This document shows, in pieces, positions 16,652 to 23,840 of a stretch of DNA of 32,359 bases; position 1 is the stretch's first letter, and each line of letters opens with the position of its first letter. The notes below the pieces were generated by a model that saw only the letters and a program-made list of their open reading frames with translations, was not told the origin of the DNA and ran no database searches. Source of the stretch: an uncultured Alistipes sp. (GTDB taxonomy: Bacteria; Bacteroidota; Bacteroidia; Bacteroidales; Rikenellaceae); contig CAAFWE010000338.1 in the NCBI GenBank assembly GCA_900766655.1, positions 1-32,359 on the forward strand, given 5' to 3'. The position numbers and the translations under genes are program-made.

Positions 16652-16842
16652 AAGAAGGTTGTGGAATGACCTAAGCAAAAATAAACGATGATGCCCCACA
16701 CCTATGCAGATATGAGGCAATGATACAGAGGGTGTATCGCTCCATACTACACAAGTAATGAGTGCAATTCGAATATCCCTTTGCTTTTGAAAACTTCCAC
16801 ATTTTCTTTGAAGGACAGCGAAATACACTTTCTAATATGTCT

Positions 16843-16858
16843 GCAATCTTCTGATTGC
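16843..16858 (-). other. Hairpin at the predicted 5' end of the R-M transcript
   Basis: GCAATC and GATTGC form a 6-bp stem with a 4-base loop at the place where the transcript should begin, about 5-7 bases after the -7 element. Such 5' hairpins can stabilise mRNA; that role is inferred. Confidence 0.4.
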
Positions 16859-16862
16859 GATA

Positions 16863-16893
16863 CAAAGATAGTCTTTATTCTTCAAAAAACAAA
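16863..16893 (-). promoter_or_regulatory. Promoter of the R-M operon
   Basis: On the minus strand a -33 TTTG (16890-16893) stands exactly 19 bases before a -7 TATCTTTG (16863-16870). This is the only complete two-box match with the ideal spacing in the window. Transcription would start near 16857, about 280 bases upstream of the first methyltransferase. Confidence 0.8.
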
Positions 16894-16960
16894 GAATAAA
16901 CAAAACATATTGTTCTAGCGAAAATAAAGGCGATGATATGGTGATTGACCTCGAAATATG

Positions 16961-17000
16961 AAAAAAGAATAACCACTTTCGTTTATTGAAGGTGGTTATT
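16961..17000 (-). terminator. Intrinsic terminator of the candidate small RNA
   Basis: Read on the minus strand, AATAACCACCTTC pairs with GAAAGTGGTTATT around AATAAAC, and CTTTTTT follows at 16961-16967. Rightward transcripts would meet the same stem but only a poor T tract. Confidence 0.75.
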
Positions 17001-17058
17001 TCTATAATTGTATGTATTGTTTTCTGAAAAATATGTTACACTACAAGACTGCAATAAA
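16961..17058 (-). ncRNA. Candidate small RNA of about 98 nt
   Basis: A TATCTTTG element on the minus strand (17065-17072) predicts a start near 17058. About 60 bases later a 13-bp stem (arms 16988-17000 and 16968-16980, one G-U pair, 7-base loop) is followed on this strand by C and six T residues, a good intrinsic terminator. No start codon with a sensible frame lies between. The result is a short independent transcription unit between the R-M promoter and the prolyl endopeptidase. It matches no RNA family I recognise. Confidence 0.5.
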
Positions 17059-17064
17059 ACGGCG

Positions 17065-17072
17065 CAAAGATA
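17065..17072 (-). promoter_or_regulatory. -7 element for the candidate small RNA
   Basis: The minus strand reads TATCTTTG, a perfect TAnnTTTG match. No clear -33 TTTG stands at 19-20 bases. No protein gene lies downstream before the terminator at 16961-17000. Confidence 0.55.
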
Positions 17073-17157
17073 GAAAAAATGCAAATTTATGCGCCCAATA
17101 TCTTCTACTCTGTAAAAGGATTGGCGGAGCGTGTGGCTGAAAACTCAAAATTTTTCG

Positions 17158-17165
17158 TATCTTTG
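17158..17165 (+). promoter_or_regulatory. -7 element of the prolyl endopeptidase operon
   Basis: TATCTTTG lies 20 bases before the ATG at 17186. It overlaps a possible GTG start at 17165, which argues for the later ATG. Confidence 0.7.
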
Positions 17166-17185
17166 TGGCAAACAACATCAATTTT

Positions 17186-19351
17186 ATGAAGATCAACCGC
17201 AAAGAATTCACGAAGAGCATACTCGCTTTTCTTCTCTTTTTCGCAATTATGTATGTGGGAGTCTACTATGGCTGTCAAATCTTGAAAGATATGAGAAATA
17301 TGAATATAAACTATCCCGAGACTGCGCGTGAGGGCGTGGTCGACAACTATCACGGTACCGAGATTGCCGATCCGTACCGTTGGCTCGAGGACGATATGTC
17401 GGAGCGCACTGCCGAGTGGGTAAAGGCGCAGAACGAGGTGACATTCGGCTACCTCAATGCCTTGCCAGCACGCGAGGCCATTCGTGAGCGATTGGCCGAG
17501 TTACTCGACTACCCAAGTCAGAGTGCCCCTGTCAAGCACGGTGAGTGGTACTACATCTCGCGCAATAGCGGACTTCAGAATCAGAGCGTGATATACCGCA
17601 AGCGCAACCTTGCCGATAGCGAGGAGGATGTATTCTTCGATCCGAACACCCTCTCCGAGGATGGTACGGTGGCTCTTCACGCGGGCACATTCACCAAGGA
17701 TGGCCGCTATTACGCCTATGCACTCGCCTCGGCTGGCTCGGATTGGGTGGAGATCAAGGTCTTGGACACCGAGACTATGCAGCCACTTGCCGACCATATC
17801 AAGTGGGTGAAGTTCTCGGGTGCTTCGTGGACACGCGATGGTCGAGGCTTCTACTATAGTGCCTACGACGCTCCGAAGGAGGGCGATGGTGTCTACTCGG
17901 CACAAAATACCAATCAGAAGGTCTACTTCCACCGTCTCGGCACATCGCAGGCGGAGGATACCCTCATATTCGAGGATAAGAAGAATCCGCTCCACTACCA
18001 TAGCGGTGGCGAGAGCGAGGATGGCGAGTGGCAGTTTATCACCTCGTCGGCTGGTACCTCGGGCTCGCAGCTCCTCTGCAAGCGCACCTCGGAGAGCAAG
18101 TGGCGAGTGCTGTTCAAGGGCTTCGACTACGACTATTACTTGCTCGATTGCTACGAGGACGAGGCTCTCGTTATGACCAACGACAACGCTGCAAACTACC
18201 GTCTTGTGGGCGTTAACCTCAATACGGGCAAGCACTACGATGTCATCCCTGAGAGTTCCTCTATGCTCGAGTCGGTGGGTATGGTGGGCAAGTATCTCTT
18301 TGCCGAGTACCTTATCGATGCACAGAGCAAAATTTTCCAATACGACCGCAAGGGCAACCTTGTGCGCGAGGTCGAGTTGCCGATTATAGGCTCGGTAGGT
18401 GGCTTCGATGGCGAGCGCGAGGATAAGGATGTCTACTACGCAGTGGCAAACTACACCTCGCCAGCTACAATCTATCGCTACGATATCGAGACGGGCAAGT
18501 CATACCTCTACCACCGCTCGGAGGTGAAGTTCGACTGCGAGAACTATGAGACCAAGCAACTCTTCTTCGAGAGCAAGGATGGCACACGCGTGCCGATGTT
18601 CGTCTCGCACAAGAAAGGGTTGAAGCTCGATGGTCAAAACCCTTGCTACCTCTATGGCTATGGCGGTTTCCAGATTAACCTCACCCCTTCGTTCTCGACC
18701 ACTGCGGCAATGTTTATGGAGCAGGGCGGTGTGTGGGTTGTGGTCAATCTGCGTGGCGGCTCGGAGTATGGCGAGGAGTGGCACAAGGGCGGTATGTTGG
18801 AGAATAAGCAGAATGTATTCGACGACTTCATAGCAGCTGCCGAGCACCTTATCAACGAGGGCTACACCTCGAGCGAGAAACTCGCCATTGCGGGTGGCTC
18901 GAATGGTGGTCTGCTGGTGGGCGCGTGTATGACACAACGCCCTGATCTCTACGCTGTTGCTTTGCCAGCTGTGGGTGTGTTGGATATGTTGCGCTACCAC
19001 CTATTCACCATCGGTCACGGATGGGTTGTGGAGTATGGCTCGTCGGCTGTGAAGGAGCAGTTCGACTACCTCGTCAAGTACTCGCCATTGCACAACTTGC
19101 GTGAGGGCGTGGAGTACCCCGCAACGCTCGTCACTACGGGCGACCACGACGACCGTGTGGTGCCGGCTCACTCGTTCAAGTTCGCAGCCGAGTTGCAGCA
19201 CTGCCACAAGGGCGACAACCCTGTGCTTATCCGCATCGACACAAATGCTGGCCACGGAGCAGGTAAACCGACATCGAAGCGCATCGAGGAGACTGCCGAT
19301 ATGTTTGCCTTTATCTTCGAGAATACGAATACCCAATATAATAAGAGGTAA
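17186..19351 (+). CDS. Prolyl endopeptidase (S9A family), signal-anchored
   Basis: This 721-aa protein has a hydrophobic segment at about residues 10-35 (ILAFLLFFAIMYVGVYYG), a signal peptide or membrane anchor; the Cys after it lacks a good lipobox. The N-terminal Y-P-x-T-x-R-x-x-V-x-D-x-Y-H-G-x-x-I-x-D-P-Y-R-W-L-E signature is that of prolyl oligopeptidases, followed by a propeller and the hydrolase domain. The triad is Ser572 in GGSNGG, Asp655 in DHDDRVVP and His690 in NAGHGAG. The enzyme cleaves peptides after proline. Length fits the family. The start was chosen because the GTG at 17165 overlaps the promoter. The next gene overlaps its stop by one base, so the two are coupled. Confidence 0.93.
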   Translation: MKINRKEFTKSILAFLLFFAIMYVGVYYGCQILKDMRNMNINYPETAREGVVDNYHGTEIADPYRWLEDDMSERTAEWVKAQNEVTFGYLNALPAREAIRERLAELLDYPSQSAPVKHGEWYYISRNSGLQNQSVIYRKRNLADSEEDVFFDPNTLSEDGTVALHAGTFTKDGRYYAYALASAGSDWVEIKVLDTETMQPLADHIKWVKFSGASWTRDGRGFYYSAYDAPKEGDGVYSAQNTNQKVYFHRLGTSQAEDTLIFEDKKNPLHYHSGGESEDGEWQFITSSAGTSGSQLLCKRTSESKWRVLFKGFDYDYYLLDCYEDEALVMTNDNAANYRLVGVNLNTGKHYDVIPESSSMLESVGMVGKYLFAEYLIDAQSKIFQYDRKGNLVREVELPIIGSVGGFDGEREDKDVYYAVANYTSPATIYRYDIETGKSYLYHRSEVKFDCENYETKQLFFESKDGTRVPMFVSHKKGLKLDGQNPCYLYGYGGFQINLTPSFSTTAAMFMEQGGVWVVVNLRGGSEYGEEWHKGGMLENKQNVFDDFIAAAEHLINEGYTSSEKLAIAGGSNGGLLVGACMTQRPDLYAVALPAVGVLDMLRYHLFTIGHGWVVEYGSSAVKEQFDYLVKYSPLHNLREGVEYPATLVTTGDHDDRVVPAHSFKFAAELQHCHKGDNPVLIRIDTNAGHGAGKPTSKRIEETADMFAFIFENTNTQYNKR

Positions 19352-19854
19352 TGGAGGAGTTGGATTTGCGTAGCAAGAAGGTCTTCGACTTCTTGGAGGC
19401 GCACGATATCAAATACGAGGTCTATTTTCATCCCGAGTCGCCCACCATCGAGATAGCCAAGCAATATTGGCGTAACGATGGCTCGGTGCACTGCAAAAAC
19501 CTCTTCTTCCGCAACCACAAGGGCAACCATCACTATCTGGTCTGCTTCGACTGCGACCGCGATATGGCTATTCACGACCTGGAGCATCGTCTGCATCAGG
19601 GCAAGTTGAGTTTCGCCTCGCCACAGCGTATGGAGCGTTATCTCGGCCTTGAGCCAGGCTCGGTCTCGCCCTTCGGACTTATCAACGACGAGGAGCACCA
19701 CGTGCATCTCTTCCTCGATGAGAATCTGCAACACGCCCCTTCGCTGAGCTTCCACCCCAACGATAGCCGAGGCACAGTGGTTATCTCGCGCGAGGAGTTT
19801 CTGCGCTACCTCGATGCTGTGGGCAACTCGTGGGAGTTTATCGAGTTGTATTAA
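19351..19854 (+). CDS. Prolyl-tRNA editing-type aminoacyl-tRNA deacylase (YbaK/ProXp-ala/PrdX family)
   Basis: This 167-aa protein matches the stand-alone prolyl-tRNA synthetase-associated domain. It has the FLEAHDIKYEVYFHPESPTIEIA start, the HCKNLFFRNHKGNHHYLVCF block with the conserved lysine of CKN, and the SPFGLINDEEHHVHLFLD block. Family members hydrolyse mischarged Ala-tRNA(Pro) in the cytoplasm, preserving translation fidelity. Its ATG overlaps the stop of the prolyl endopeptidase (TAATG), preceded by an AGAGG sequence. A terminator follows. The family is confident; which mischarged tRNA is edited is inferred. Confidence 0.88.
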   Translation: MEELDLRSKKVFDFLEAHDIKYEVYFHPESPTIEIAKQYWRNDGSVHCKNLFFRNHKGNHHYLVCFDCDRDMAIHDLEHRLHQGKLSFASPQRMERYLGLEPGSVSPFGLINDEEHHVHLFLDENLQHAPSLSFHPNDSRGTVVISREEFLRYLDAVGNSWEFIELY

Positions 19855-19868
19855 AGAATAGTTAAAAC

Positions 19869-19904
19869 AAAAAGCACATCTTCGGAATGAGGATGTGCTT
19901 TTTT
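19869..19904 (+). terminator. Intrinsic terminator after the deacylase gene
   Basis: AAAAAGCACATC pairs with GATGTGCTTTTTT across an 11-base loop (11-bp core) and ends in a T run. Confidence 0.88.
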
Positions 19905-19984
19905 CTGCACTTATCCCCAAAAGCCTATCGGCCCTCCGCTTTCAACTTTACGCCAAAAAATTCTCTTCTCTTCGCTCTTTTTAT

Positions 19985-19992
19985 TATCTTTG
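19985..19992 (+). promoter_or_regulatory. -7 element of the aspartokinase operon
   Basis: TATCTTTG matches TAnnTTTG and lies 24 bases before the aspartokinase ATG. No clear -33 box was seen. Confidence 0.7.
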
Positions 19993-20016
19993 TCCCCAAA
20001 ATAACGCTATACAGAT

Positions 20017-21273
20017 ATGAAAGTTTACAAGTTCGGTGGCGCATCGGTGCGTCACGCTGATGGAGTTCGTAATCTCCTCAATATTGTTCGTGGTGAGAAC
20101 GAGTTGTTCATCATAGTATCGGCTATGGGCAAGACCACCAACGCTTTGGAGGAGGTGTTCGATGCTATGCGTAAGGGCGATACAGCCTTCTGCGAGTCGA
20201 AGATTGCCGAAATCAAGGCATACCACTACACCATCATTGCCGACCTCTTTGGCTCGGAGGAGTATCGCATCGAGGAGGTTGATGCGTTGTTCGAGGCGTT
20301 GCGTAAGGCAGTGACTACCAATAAGTTCGAGCGCAGTCGTGCCGAGGAGTGGTACGACCACATCGTAGCCTATGGTGAGTTGGTTTCGACCACCATCATC
20401 TCGGCATTCCTCTCGAAAGAGGGCGTTGCGAACAGCTGGATTGATATGCGAAAGTGCTTCGTGACACAGGCTCGTCACAAGGATGCCAATGTGCTTATCG
20501 AGGAGTCGAAGACACCGCTTCGTCGTGCGTGTGCATCTGCTCAGAGTCGTGTATTTGTGGGCCAGGGCTTTATCGGCTCGGCACCAGATGGTACCACCAC
20601 CACACTCGGTCGTGAGGGTTCGGACTACTCGGCTGCGGTGGTTGCCAACATCCTCAATGCCGATTCGATGACTGTGTGGAAGGATGTAGACGGTATCTTG
20701 AATGCCGACCCTAAAATCTTCCCTGATGCGGTGAAGATTGACCACCTCAACTATGTCGATACCATCGAGTTGGCATATAGCGGTGCGCAGATTATCCACC
20801 CTAAGACCATCAAACCATTGCAGAATAAGAATATCCCGTTGTATGTGAAGCCTTTCGGCAACAAGCACGCTGCGGGTACGGTGATTGATGGCAATGCCGA
20901 CACAGTGGCAACCCCTATCATCATCGTCAAGCGCAACCAGAGCTTCTTGCGTCTGCGCTCGCGTGACCTCTCGTTTGTGTTGGAGGAGAAGTTCCCAATC
21001 ATCTTCGCCACTTTGGAGCGTTTCCGCATCAAGACCAACCTTATCCACAACACCGCAGTAGAGCTTGGCTTGTGTGTGGAGTCGAGTTGGCACTTGGAGG
21101 AGGTGGCTACCGCTTTGCAGGAGGAGGGCTTCAACACCGAGATTATGTCGAAGGTGGAGCTTCTGACCATTCGCCACTACAACGATGAGTTGCTCAACAA
21201 GTATGTCGAGTGTGACGACTTCATCATCAGTCAGCTCACACCAGACACTGTTCGCTATGTGAAACCACTCTAA
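20017..21273 (+). CDS. lysC: Aspartokinase, monofunctional
   Basis: This 418-aa protein begins MKVYKFGGASV, the nucleotide-binding signature of aspartate kinases. It also has SAMGKTTN (residues 35-42), GQGFIGSAPDGTTTTLGREGSDYSAA near residue 187 and DVDGILNADPKIFPDA, which complete the kinase domain. The last 125 residues are compatible with two regulatory ACT units. No homoserine dehydrogenase part is attached. The enzyme phosphorylates aspartate at the start of lysine, threonine, methionine and diaminopimelate synthesis in the cytoplasm. The nucleoside hydrolase-like gene starts 10 bases after its stop, so they share a transcript. Whether lysine or threonine inhibits it cannot be read here. 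Confidence 0.93.
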   Translation: MKVYKFGGASVRHADGVRNLLNIVRGENELFIIVSAMGKTTNALEEVFDAMRKGDTAFCESKIAEIKAYHYTIIADLFGSEEYRIEEVDALFEALRKAVTTNKFERSRAEEWYDHIVAYGELVSTTIISAFLSKEGVANSWIDMRKCFVTQARHKDANVLIEESKTPLRRACASAQSRVFVGQGFIGSAPDGTTTTLGREGSDYSAAVVANILNADSMTVWKDVDGILNADPKIFPDAVKIDHLNYVDTIELAYSGAQIIHPKTIKPLQNKNIPLYVKPFGNKHAAGTVIDGNADTVATPIIIVKRNQSFLRLRSRDLSFVLEEKFPIIFATLERFRIKTNLIHNTAVELGLCVESSWHLEEVATALQEEGFNTEIMSKVELLTIRHYNDELLNKYVECDDFIISQLTPDTVRYVKPL

Positions 21274-21283
21274 TCGAGAAAAT

Positions 21284-22297
21284 ATGAGACGAATCCTTTT
21301 GACCCTTGTTGCCATCTTGACCTTTGCGTCGGTCGAGGCCGCCAAACCAATCAAGATTATCTTCGATACCGATATGGGTAACGATGTCGACGATGTCATC
21401 GCGTTGGATATGCTCTACAAGTATCAGGATGAGGGCAGAATCGACCTTCTGGGCATCCTCTCGAGCAAGCGCGAGGGCGGTAGTGTCAAGTTTATCGATG
21501 CGATGAATGTGCTCTATGGCTATCCGAACATCCCTATCGGCATCGCCAAGATCTATCCCGAGGAGGGTTATGTCGACACCGCAACATCCAAGCGTCTGAA
21601 CTATGCCGACTATGTCGTGGCAAACAATAGCTACAAACATACCGTCAAGGATTGGGATTCGATTCCCGATGGCTACAAACTCCTTCGTAAACTTCTGGCT
21701 AAGGAGGAGAACCACAGCGTAGTGGTTGTAGCGGTAGGTTTCTCGACCAATTTGGCTCGTATGATGGAGTCGCAGGGTGATGAGTTCTCGCCACTCTCGG
21801 GCAAGGAACTCTTTGCGCAGAAGGTCGAGAAGGTGGTTATTATGGCGGGCAACTTTGCCGAGCAGAAGGCCGAGTACAATGTCCGCAAGGATCACTTTGC
21901 AGCGGTTAAGTTCTATTCGGAGTGCCCTGTGCCGATGTACTTCACCGACTATCGCCTCGGTCGCACCATCCTCTACCCTTGGCAAGATATCTACAATGGA
22001 TATAAGTATGTCGAGAATCACCCTTGCGTCAAGGCGTTCGAGTACTACTCGAAGATGCCATACAATCGCCCATTGTGGGACCCTACTGCGGTGCTCTTTG
22101 CCGCAGAGCCGAAGGGTGGCTACGCCTCAATCTCGAAGGCAGGTATGGTGCAGGTCGACTTTAAGAGCAACACCTTCTTCATCGAGGATAAATCCTCGAA
22201 TCGACACTACTACATAGTGAACGATAAGCAGCGTGCGAAGATTATTCGTCGCGTGTCGGAGCTGACGCTTCGCACCCCAAAGTGCTATCAGAAGTAG
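21284..22297 (+). CDS. Secreted nucleoside hydrolase-like protein (IUNH family)
   Basis: This 337-aa protein has a signal peptide (MRRILLTLVAILTFASVEA) and then the calcium-binding motif IIFDTDMGNDVDD of nucleoside hydrolases. The family's usual form is DTDPGxDD; here Met replaces Pro and two residues lie between Gly and Asp-Asp. Later blocks VVVVAVGFSTNLA, VVIMAGN and the WDPTAVLFA segment also fit. Classic members split purine or pyrimidine nucleosides into base and ribose. The signal peptide places this one outside the cytoplasm, consistent with scavenging. It follows aspartokinase by 10 bases. Substrate is unknown, and the protein may act on another ribosyl compound. Confidence 0.82.
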   Translation: MRRILLTLVAILTFASVEAAKPIKIIFDTDMGNDVDDVIALDMLYKYQDEGRIDLLGILSSKREGGSVKFIDAMNVLYGYPNIPIGIAKIYPEEGYVDTATSKRLNYADYVVANNSYKHTVKDWDSIPDGYKLLRKLLAKEENHSVVVVAVGFSTNLARMMESQGDEFSPLSGKELFAQKVEKVVIMAGNFAEQKAEYNVRKDHFAAVKFYSECPVPMYFTDYRLGRTILYPWQDIYNGYKYVENHPCVKAFEYYSKMPYNRPLWDPTAVLFAAEPKGGYASISKAGMVQVDFKSNTFFIEDKSSNRHYYIVNDKQRAKIIRRVSELTLRTPKCYQK

Positions 22298-22323
22298 GCG
22301 ACTCTCTCCGAATAGCAAAATAG

Positions 22324-22356
22324 AGTGGAACAGCTACGAAAGTTGTTCCACTTTTT
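22324..22356 (+). terminator. Intrinsic terminator after the nucleoside hydrolase gene
   Basis: AGTGGAACAGC (22324-22334) pairs with GTTGTTCCACT (22342-22352) with one G-U pair and a 7-base loop, followed by T residues. Confidence 0.85.
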
Positions 22357-22357
22357 G

Positions 22358-22389
22358 TTTGGAGGTTACAAAAATATGTTTTATCTTTG
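22358..22389 (+). promoter_or_regulatory. Promoter of the HTH-DUF6922 gene
   Basis: A -33 TTTG (22358-22361) and a -7 TATCTTTG (22382-22389) are separated by 20 bases. The start codon lies 32 bases on. The -33 box is next to the T run of the preceding terminator. Confidence 0.72.
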
Positions 22390-22420
22390 TAAACAGAATT
22401 GTAGACAAAGCATTACGATT

Positions 22421-22984
22421 ATGGATTATAACACAGGCAAATACATCGAACAGTTAATCGAGCAAAATGGAGTTTTGCAGTCGGATGTAGCACGCGCAGT
22501 GAGTGTTTCGCGCCAATTGCTCAGCCTTATCATCTGTGGCAAGCGTGAACTCTCGTTGCAGTTGGCTATGAAGCTCGAATCCTACTTCGATTTGCCCGAG
22601 GGTGAGCTGGTGGTGATGCAGGCACGACAGTCGCTCGAGCGTCGCAAGGTCACACTCCGCAAGCAACTCTATGAAAGCCTCGTTGCCAAGAATGCCTTCT
22701 GGTCGTACAAGGCACAGGCGATGGAGAATATCCCCGACAAACTCTTTATCGAGAAGTGTCTGATGACGCTCGATGAGCAGGGCATCGAGATGTTGTTCGA
22801 GCTCTTCCCTCGCAAGCGCATTCGTCGTGTTTGGCGTGAGCGAATGGCTATTCAGGGCGACCATATGCTCACCTTGAATATAGCCATTGCAACCAAGTAT
22901 TTCGGCATCAAAGAGCCTGAGAGATATCTCGCGCGTGCCGAGCAGATTCAGACGCAGAAACTCCTCAAATATATTAAGGGTTAA
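22421..22984 (+). CDS. HTH (XRE/HigA-like) protein with DUF6922-like domain, orphan antitoxin-type regulator
   Basis: The ATG at 22421 gives a 187-aa protein; a longer frame would start before the promoter. Residues 5-60 form an HTH of the XRE/HigA type (GVLQSDVARAVSVSRQLLSLIICGKRELSLQLAMKLE). Residues from about 85 to 170 resemble DUF6922, with ESLVAKNAFWSY, IPDKLFIEKCL, LFELFPRKRIRRVWRERM and FGIKEPERYL. DUF6922 proteins often precede an AbiEii-type nucleotidyltransferase toxin. Here no such toxin is present: the next gene is on the opposite strand. It has its own promoter and terminator. The family call is from recognition of the motif; function as an antitoxin or regulator is inferred. 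Confidence 0.72.
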   Translation: MDYNTGKYIEQLIEQNGVLQSDVARAVSVSRQLLSLIICGKRELSLQLAMKLESYFDLPEGELVVMQARQSLERRKVTLRKQLYESLVAKNAFWSYKAQAMENIPDKLFIEKCLMTLDEQGIEMLFELFPRKRIRRVWRERMAIQGDHMLTLNIAIATKYFGIKEPERYLARAEQIQTQKLLKYIKG

Positions 22985-23007
22985 CAACTTACTACTTCGC
23001 AAACACT

Positions 23008-23037
23008 ACGCGCTCGAGATAATCGAGCGCGTTTTTT
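23008..23037 (+). terminator. Intrinsic terminator after the HTH-DUF6922 gene
   Basis: ACGCGCTCGA and TCGAGCGCGT form a perfect 10-bp stem with a GATAA loop, followed by a run of T residues. It lies 3 bases from the stop of the convergent WYL gene. Confidence 0.9.
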
Positions 23038-23039
23038 GT

Positions 23040-23774
23040 CTACTCTGTAGGCTGGTAGCTGCCCCATCTGCTACGTCGTACGCGTGTGCTACTCTCAGCG
23101 TGGAGGCGCATAAAGAGGTCGTTGTTGCAGTAGGGACTCTCGTCGAGTTGAGGATTACGCAAAAACTCCATTGCGTCGAAGTCGGCCGATATCTTGTATC
23201 GCTCGCCCTCGCAGCTAGTGCGAATGGCCACAATGTCGCTGAAGGCATAGGCGCACAACGCACGACTGTCCGCATCGCGACCTATCACAAACCACACACT
23301 CCCGAACTGCTTGAGCAGATAGGGCTCAAATTTGGTGTAGAGCGTCATTGCGTGCGCGTGGTTAAATATGTGTAGCTCGACTGTCTCGCCACTCTCCATA
23401 GCCCGAATTAGGGGTGTGTAGTAGCGGAATGCCCAATATCCGTCGAGCGAGATGCGTCCTTTGAGGCGAGGGTTGGCAAATAGGGCATTGTGGAGCTGAA
23501 TCTGCGCTACGAGCGACTCTTCAAGCTCCTTTGTGGGCCTATCCTCCGACCACGCAATGTAGTAACCAAAGGCCGAGCGACTCTCTATCTTGATGCCGAA
23601 ATTCTCCATAATCTTGTGACGGTGGTTGTGGAATGTTCGCTTGCTGAGCGCAACTCCAAACTCGTTGAGCGAACAATGTTGCCAGGCATAATCAATTTCG
23701 TCGAATGTGATGCCCGGATGTCGCTCTATCAAATCGATGAGCCAAACATAGGTGTTGAAGAGATTTCCCGCCAT
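23040..23774 (-). CDS. WYL-domain transcriptional regulator
   Basis: The ATG at 23774 is chosen because it follows the TATCTTTG at 23801-23808; upstream in-frame starts would precede the promoter. The product is 244 aa. Residues 1-75 form a winged-helix-like N-terminus with the SKRTFHNHRHKIMENFGIKIE segment common in this family. Residues from about 110 onward resemble a WYL domain: TVELHIFNHAHAMTLYTKFEPYLLKQFGSVWFVIGRD, then YAFSDIVAI. WYL regulators sense ligands, probably nucleic acid or nucleotide, and many repress defence loci. The divergent neighbours are a 200-aa protein and an AAA+ ATPase, and an inverted repeat lies in the shared control region, so autoregulation is likely. Confidence 0.82.
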   Translation of the reverse strand: MAGNLFNTYVWLIDLIERHPGITFDEIDYAWQHCSLNEFGVALSKRTFHNHRHKIMENFGIKIESRSAFGYYIAWSEDRPTKELEESLVAQIQLHNALFANPRLKGRISLDGYWAFRYYTPLIRAMESGETVELHIFNHAHAMTLYTKFEPYLLKQFGSVWFVIGRDADSRALCAYAFSDIVAIRTSCEGERYKISADFDAMEFLRNPQLDESPYCNNDLFMRLHAESSTRVRRSRWGSYQPTE

Positions 23775-23800
23775 AAATGTCAATTTTTCTTTTGTTTTTG

Positions 23801-23808
23801 CAAAGATA
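23801..23808 (-). promoter_or_regulatory. -7 element of the WYL regulator gene
   Basis: The minus strand reads TATCTTTG, 27 bases before the chosen ATG. No convincing -33 box is present; its place is taken by part of an inverted repeat. Confidence 0.68.
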
Positions 23809-23811
23809 AAC

Positions 23812-23840
23812 AAAAGTGTGAAAAATTTTGGCACACTTTT
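23812..23840. promoter_or_regulatory. Perfect 9-bp inverted repeat, candidate WYL operator
   Basis: AAAAGTGTG (23812-23820) and CACACTTTT (23832-23840) are perfect inverted copies 11 bases apart. They cover the -33 region of the WYL promoter in the 125-base gap between divergent genes. Centre-to-centre spacing of 20 bases puts both half-sites on nearly the same DNA face. Confidence 0.65.

Larger units (their letters stand above)
16578..17185. other. 608-bp AT-rich non-coding region between the R-M operon and the prolyl endopeptidase gene
   Basis: No convincing protein gene is seen. From left to right it holds two inverted repeats just before the methyltransferase start, a leader of about 280 bases, a strong minus-strand promoter at 16863-16893, a candidate small RNA with its own terminator at 16961-17058, and the plus-strand promoter of the prolyl endopeptidase. 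A 64-codon minus-strand frame at 16671-16865 begins at a TTG inside the promoter; only 44 codons from an internal ATG could be translated, and it resembles nothing I know. Confidence 0.7.

Noticed and set aside
16671..16865. 64-codon minus-strand frame from a TTG
   Set aside because: The TTG lies inside the TATCTTTG promoter, so the transcript would begin after it. Only the 44-codon version from an internal ATG could exist, and it is listed only as a weak finding.
13701..17100. Mobile element carrying the R-M genes
   Set aside because: Composition suggests transfer, but I found no integrase, transposase, terminal inverted repeats or matching direct repeats at the edges.
17165..17185. Upstream GTG start for the prolyl endopeptidase
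   Set aside because: It overlaps the -7 promoter element, so it would not be on the mRNA.
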